A stretch of 8,343 nt of DNA from an uncultured Lachnospiraceae bacterium (GTDB taxonomy: Bacteria > Bacillota > Clostridia > Lachnospirales > Lachnospiraceae). The translations under genes and the position numbers were made by a program. Location of the stretch: assembly GCA_910584115.1 (NCBI GenBank), contig CAJTYN010000055.1:1-8343 (forward strand). The letters run 5' to 3'. The first letter of the stretch is position 1, and every line of letters starts with the position of its first letter. The notes under the pieces are model-generated. The model searched no databases and had not been told where the DNA came from. It was given only the letters and a program-made list of their open reading frames with translations. This document shows, in pieces, positions 6,714-8,343 of the stretch.

Positions 6714-6830
6714 ATGTCTCCGGACAGGCCCGGGCAACGCACCGCTGAGCTGACTGTCAACTACGACCAACAGCGCTCAGGAGAGCCTTCGCGCTGGGTC
6801 TCCGTAAACAGTGGATCTCATCGATGCTAA
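6714..6830 (+). CDS. Possible 38-residue peptide, unrecognised
   Basis: ATG at 6714 lies 7 nt after an AAGGGG SD (6701-6706) and about 30 nt after a predicted transcription start. The frame is open for 38 codons to TAA (6828-6830). The peptide begins MSPDRPGQRT and ends SVNSGSHRC; it is polar, Arg/Ser-rich and has no membrane span or signal peptide. I recognise no family. Support comes only from promoter, SD and the hairpin downstream (6852-6899). Internal complementarity (CTGAGC 6745-6750 with GCTCAG 6775-6780) means the transcript could equally be a structured RNA in which the frame is accidental. Confidence 0.3.
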   Translation: MSPDRPGQRTAELTVNYDQQRSGEPSRWVSVNSGSHRC

Positions 6831-6851
6831 GACCGCCCTCTGCCTTCCAAA

Positions 6852-6899
6852 AAAAGCGTTTTAAGGGGTCGGGGGAAATCGCGATCCCCCGGCGCTTTT
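6852..6899 (+). terminator. Nested hairpin with A-tract/T-tract arms, probable terminator
   Basis: AAAAGCG (6852-6858) pairs with CGCTTTT (6893-6899), enclosing a second stem GGGGGA (6871-6876) with TCCCCC (6885-6890). CC and GG flank the outer arms (CCAAAAAAAGCG against CGCTTTTGG, with three extra A). The A-rich left and T-rich right arms resemble a bidirectional intrinsic terminator. It would end the transcript starting near 6684 at about 215 nt. The long loop between the stems is unlike a plain terminator, so a structured RNA or dispersed repeat is also possible. Confidence 0.45.
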
Positions 6900-6900
6900 G

Positions 6901-6923
6901 GTACTTTTCTCGCAGAAAAGTAC
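6901..6923. repeat. Perfect 10-bp inverted repeat (hairpin), REP-like
   Basis: GTACTTTTCT (6901-6910) and AGAAAAGTAC (6914-6923) are exact reverse complements around a CGC loop. It abuts the nested hairpin at 6852-6899 with one base between them. No T-run follows on either strand. Together the two hairpins form a compact 70-bp structured block that may be a dispersed intergenic repeat, but this window contains only one copy. Confidence 0.7.
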
Positions 6924-7002
6924 ATAAGAAAGATCTGAGCAGCCACGGATCGTACAAAATGTTAGAATGATCTAAGCTATCTACAGATCTCAAGTGGTTT
7001 TC

Positions 7003-7032
7003 CGTCCCTTTGGGACGATGACAGATCTGTCA
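7003..7032 (+). promoter_or_regulatory. Leader hairpin and 14-bp palindrome upstream of the araC-type gene
   Basis: CGTCCC-TTT-GGGACG (7003-7017) is a perfect 6-bp hairpin, and one base later comes TGACAGATCTGTCA (7019-7032), a perfect 14-bp palindrome ending 2 nt before the AAAGGAG SD (7035-7041). The palindrome has the size and symmetry of a dimeric repressor operator, or could form an RNA hairpin limiting access to the SD. I see no clear sigma-A promoter directly in front of it; TAGAAT at 6963-6968 lacks a good -35. Confidence 0.4.
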
Positions 7033-7049
7033 CGAAAGGAGTCCTGCCC

Positions 7050-7925
7050 ATGAACGCATCCATGTTCGACGACGGCCCCGTCGTCCGATCCGACCGTATC
7101 ATCTACACCGCCTCCGCTTTTGCAAAGGCCAATACGATCCATCTTCAGGAGATCGGGGAGCTAAAAGCCCTAAAGCCTCATACCAGCTACCGGGAAAACC
7201 TGGATTCTTATCTGTTCTTCCTGGTGCTGGAGGGTTCGGGCAGGGTGGATCTTGAAAAAAAGGAATATCTTTTATCCGCAGGAGACTGTGCTTTCCTGGA
7301 CTGCCGCAGCCCCTACGATCATCGGACGGATGCCGACGACCTGTGGCGTCTGAAATGGGTCCACTTTTACGGATCCAATATGAACGGCATCTATAATAAA
7401 TACCGCCAGCGGGGCGGACTCCCCTGTTTTACATCCCAGTACCCGCAGAAATACCGCCAGCTCTTAAAGGAGCTGCACGATATCGCCGCGTCTGACCTGT
7501 ACACCCGGGACATGAAGATCTATGAAAAACTGACCGCCCTTTTAAGCCTCCTGATGGAGGAGAGCTGGGATGCCGCCCGCTTAAGTCCCGGGCAGGCCCG
7601 TTCCAGATGCGATATCCAGTCTGTGAAAGACTATATCGACCAGCATTATATGGAAAAGATCGCCCTGGACGACCTGGCACGGATCTTTTTCATCAACAAG
7701 TTCCATCTGACCAGGGTCTTCAAGATGCATTACGGGATCTCCATCAACAGCTATATCCAGCAGCTTCGGATCACCCAGGCCAAGCACCTGCTGCGTTTCT
7801 CCCCCCTCCCGATCCAGACAGTCGCGCAAAGATGCGGCGTGGACGATGCGAATTATTTTTCACGGATGTTCAAGAAGATCGAGGGCGTATCGCCGGGGGA
7901 TTTCCGGAAGATGTGGAAAAAATGA
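7050..7925 (+). CDS. AraC-family transcriptional regulator with N-terminal cupin sensor domain
   Basis: This 291-residue cytoplasmic regulator has the usual AraC two-domain layout. Residues about 25-110 form an AraC-type ligand-binding cupin (YLFFLVLEGSGRVDLEKKEY, then LLSAGDCAFLD, a strand-turn pattern). A linker follows to about 185, and the DNA-binding domain spans about 188-289. The first helix-turn-helix is near 204-225 (IALDDLARIFFINKFHLTRV) and the second near 254-275. The family signature reads CGVDDANYFSRMFKKIEGVSPGDFRK (split here: CGVDDANYFSR, 262-272, and MFKKIEGVSPGDFRK, 273-287). Such proteins usually sense a sugar or other small metabolite and activate nearby genes. The ATG at 7050 has AAAGGAG 8 nt upstream. 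Targets are unknown; the divergent GDP-fucose operon and the small transcript at 6684 are the nearest candidates. It ends at TGA before a terminator shared with the convergent gene. Confidence 0.93.
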   Translation: MNASMFDDGPVVRSDRIIYTASAFAKANTIHLQEIGELKALKPHTSYRENLDSYLFFLVLEGSGRVDLEKKEYLLSAGDCAFLDCRSPYDHRTDADDLWRLKWVHFYGSNMNGIYNKYRQRGGLPCFTSQYPQKYRQLLKELHDIAASDLYTRDMKIYEKLTALLSLLMEESWDAARLSPGQARSRCDIQSVKDYIDQHYMEKIALDDLARIFFINKFHLTRVFKMHYGISINSYIQQLRITQAKHLLRFSPLPIQTVAQRCGVDDANYFSRMFKKIEGVSPGDFRKMWKK

Positions 7926-7931
7926 TACGCA

Positions 7932-7977
7932 AAAAGGCAGTGTATCGGACCCGCCCCGGCCTGATGCACCGCCTTTT
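7932..7977. terminator. Bidirectional terminator between the araC-type gene and the DUF1540 gene
   Basis: Arms 7932-7946 and 7963-7977 pair as AAAAGGC-a-GTG-t-ATC against GAT-g-CAC-c-GCCTTTT, with one A-C mismatch and one G-U pair, closing with A- and T-rich ends on both strands. It lies 6 bp past the araC-type stop and about 40 bp past the stop of the convergent gene. A smaller imperfect hairpin, GGGAACG with CGCTCCC (7984-7999), lies between it and the DUF1540 stop. Confidence 0.7.
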
Positions 7978-8018
7978 ATATTTAGGGAACGAACGCTCCC
8001 TTCGTCCTACTTGTTATC

Positions 8019-8339
8019 TCATTTGCTGCGGAATGTGCCGCACATGGTCTGCTGGCTGCTGCGCGCGTTGGGGCCGGCGATGCCGATCTGGGACGCGCTG
8101 CATTTACGGTCATCATTGTACATACATCCGCACGCTTCGCAGTCCACTTTGATCGTCTCGCAGCCGCATCCGCTGGCACAGGATGCCGTCATGCTCTCCC
8201 CTTTGCGCTCCTGGAAGCTGCCGCAGCTTGTCTGATCGGGTGTCTTGGCTGTATCGCCGGTCACAAGGATATCGCCTTTGGAGCATAATTCCTCTTTATT
8301 GTAGATACATGTGAGTGCTGAACATTTTAATGCTGGCAT
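8019..8339 (-). CDS. Tandem DUF1540 domain cysteine-rich protein
   Basis: This 106-residue protein is built from two DUF1540 units. Cysteines at 6, 11, 19 and 39 in the first are matched at exactly the same spacing by 67, 72, 80 and 100 in the second, and each unit ends CGSF or CGTF. The first unit opens CSALTCIYN and the second CEACGCMYN. A linker (about 43-66) adds C54, C58 and C60 in an SGCGC cluster. The Cys pattern suggests metal binding or disulfides, but the family has no established function. No signal peptide or membrane span is seen. The ATG at 8337-8339 leaves only 4 bases of the window upstream, so its SD is unseen and a start further upstream cannot be excluded; MPALKCSA fits the usual short N-terminus of the family. 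It is convergent with the araC-type gene. Confidence 0.85.
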   Translation of the reverse strand: MPALKCSALTCIYNKEELCSKGDILVTGDTAKTPDQTSCGSFQERKGESMTASCASGCGCETIKVDCEACGCMYNDDRKCSASQIGIAGPNARSSQQTMCGTFRSK

Positions 8340-8343
8340 GATC

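Noticed and set aside
6757..6993. A 78-codon minus-strand frame across the hairpin block.
   Set aside because: It translates through two strong inverted repeats and has no recognisable domain; the hairpins explain the sequence better.
6931..7028. Three copies of AGATCT in the regulator leader, considered as repeated operator half-sites.
   Set aside because: A 6-bp palindrome without shared flanks or regular spacing is too little evidence; only the 14-bp palindrome containing the third copy was kept.
7607..8152. A 181-codon plus-strand frame overlapping the end of the araC-type gene and the convergent terminator.
   Set aside because: It runs through the conserved helix-turn-helix coding region in another frame and through the terminator hairpin; the residues are low-complexity and unrecognisable.
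1..8343. CRISPR arrays, tRNA, rRNA and insertion sequences.
   Set aside because: No regularly spaced direct repeats, tRNA-like cloverleaf with TTCGA/TTCAA arm, rRNA signature or transposase-like frame with terminal repeats was seen.

Overview
The window looks like a chromosomal stretch from a Gram-positive anaerobe of the Clostridia, most plausibly a Lachnospiraceae-type gut bacterium. The inference rests on strong AAGGAG-type ribosome binding sites, consensus sigma-A promoters with 17-bp spacers, a tandem DUF1540 protein, the style of the AraC regulator and polysaccharide polymerase, and a small YYI-x-(K/R)W membrane peptide. Genus and species cannot be read from the sequence alone.

Layout, left to right. 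83-1684 (minus) is a multi-membrane-span protein of the O-antigen ligase/polymerase (Wzy/WaaL-like) superfamily with its own promoter (about 1782-1810). 1685-2260 is an AT-rich intergenic region. It holds a compact plus-strand unit: an extended -10 promoter (1927-1955), a good SD, a very short hydrophobic peptide reading frame (2003-2095, interrupted by an in-frame TGA at 2057-2059) and a near-perfect terminator (2125-2164). A near-consensus minus-strand promoter (2205-2233) faces it and would make an RNA antisense to its 3' end. This is the geometry of a type I toxin-antitoxin locus.

2261-6552 (minus) is a tight four-gene operon, transcribed gmd, fcl, manC, manA (gaps or overlaps of 2, -4 and -32 bp). 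Together the genes supply fructose-6-P to mannose-6-P isomerisation (manA), mannose-1-P to GDP-mannose (manC), GDP-mannose to GDP-4-keto-6-deoxymannose (gmd) and then GDP-L-fucose (fcl). The phosphomannomutase that links manA to manC is not in the window. With the downstream polymerase-like gene on the same strand, a surface polysaccharide containing fucose or mannose is a reasonable, unproven, context.

6553-7049 is a second intergenic region: the gmd leader and promoter, then a second small plus-strand unit (promoter 6649-6677, a possible 38-codon frame at 6714-6830, a nested hairpin at 6852-6899 and a perfect palindromic hairpin at 6901-6923), then a leader hairpin and a 14-bp palindrome just before the AraC-family regulator gene (7050-7925, plus). 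A shared convergent terminator (7932-7977) separates that regulator from a minus-strand tandem DUF1540 protein (8019-8339).

The most unusual parts are the two intergenic small-transcript units. They share a nearly identical leader sequence around the SD (GAAAGGGG, optional C, GGATAT).
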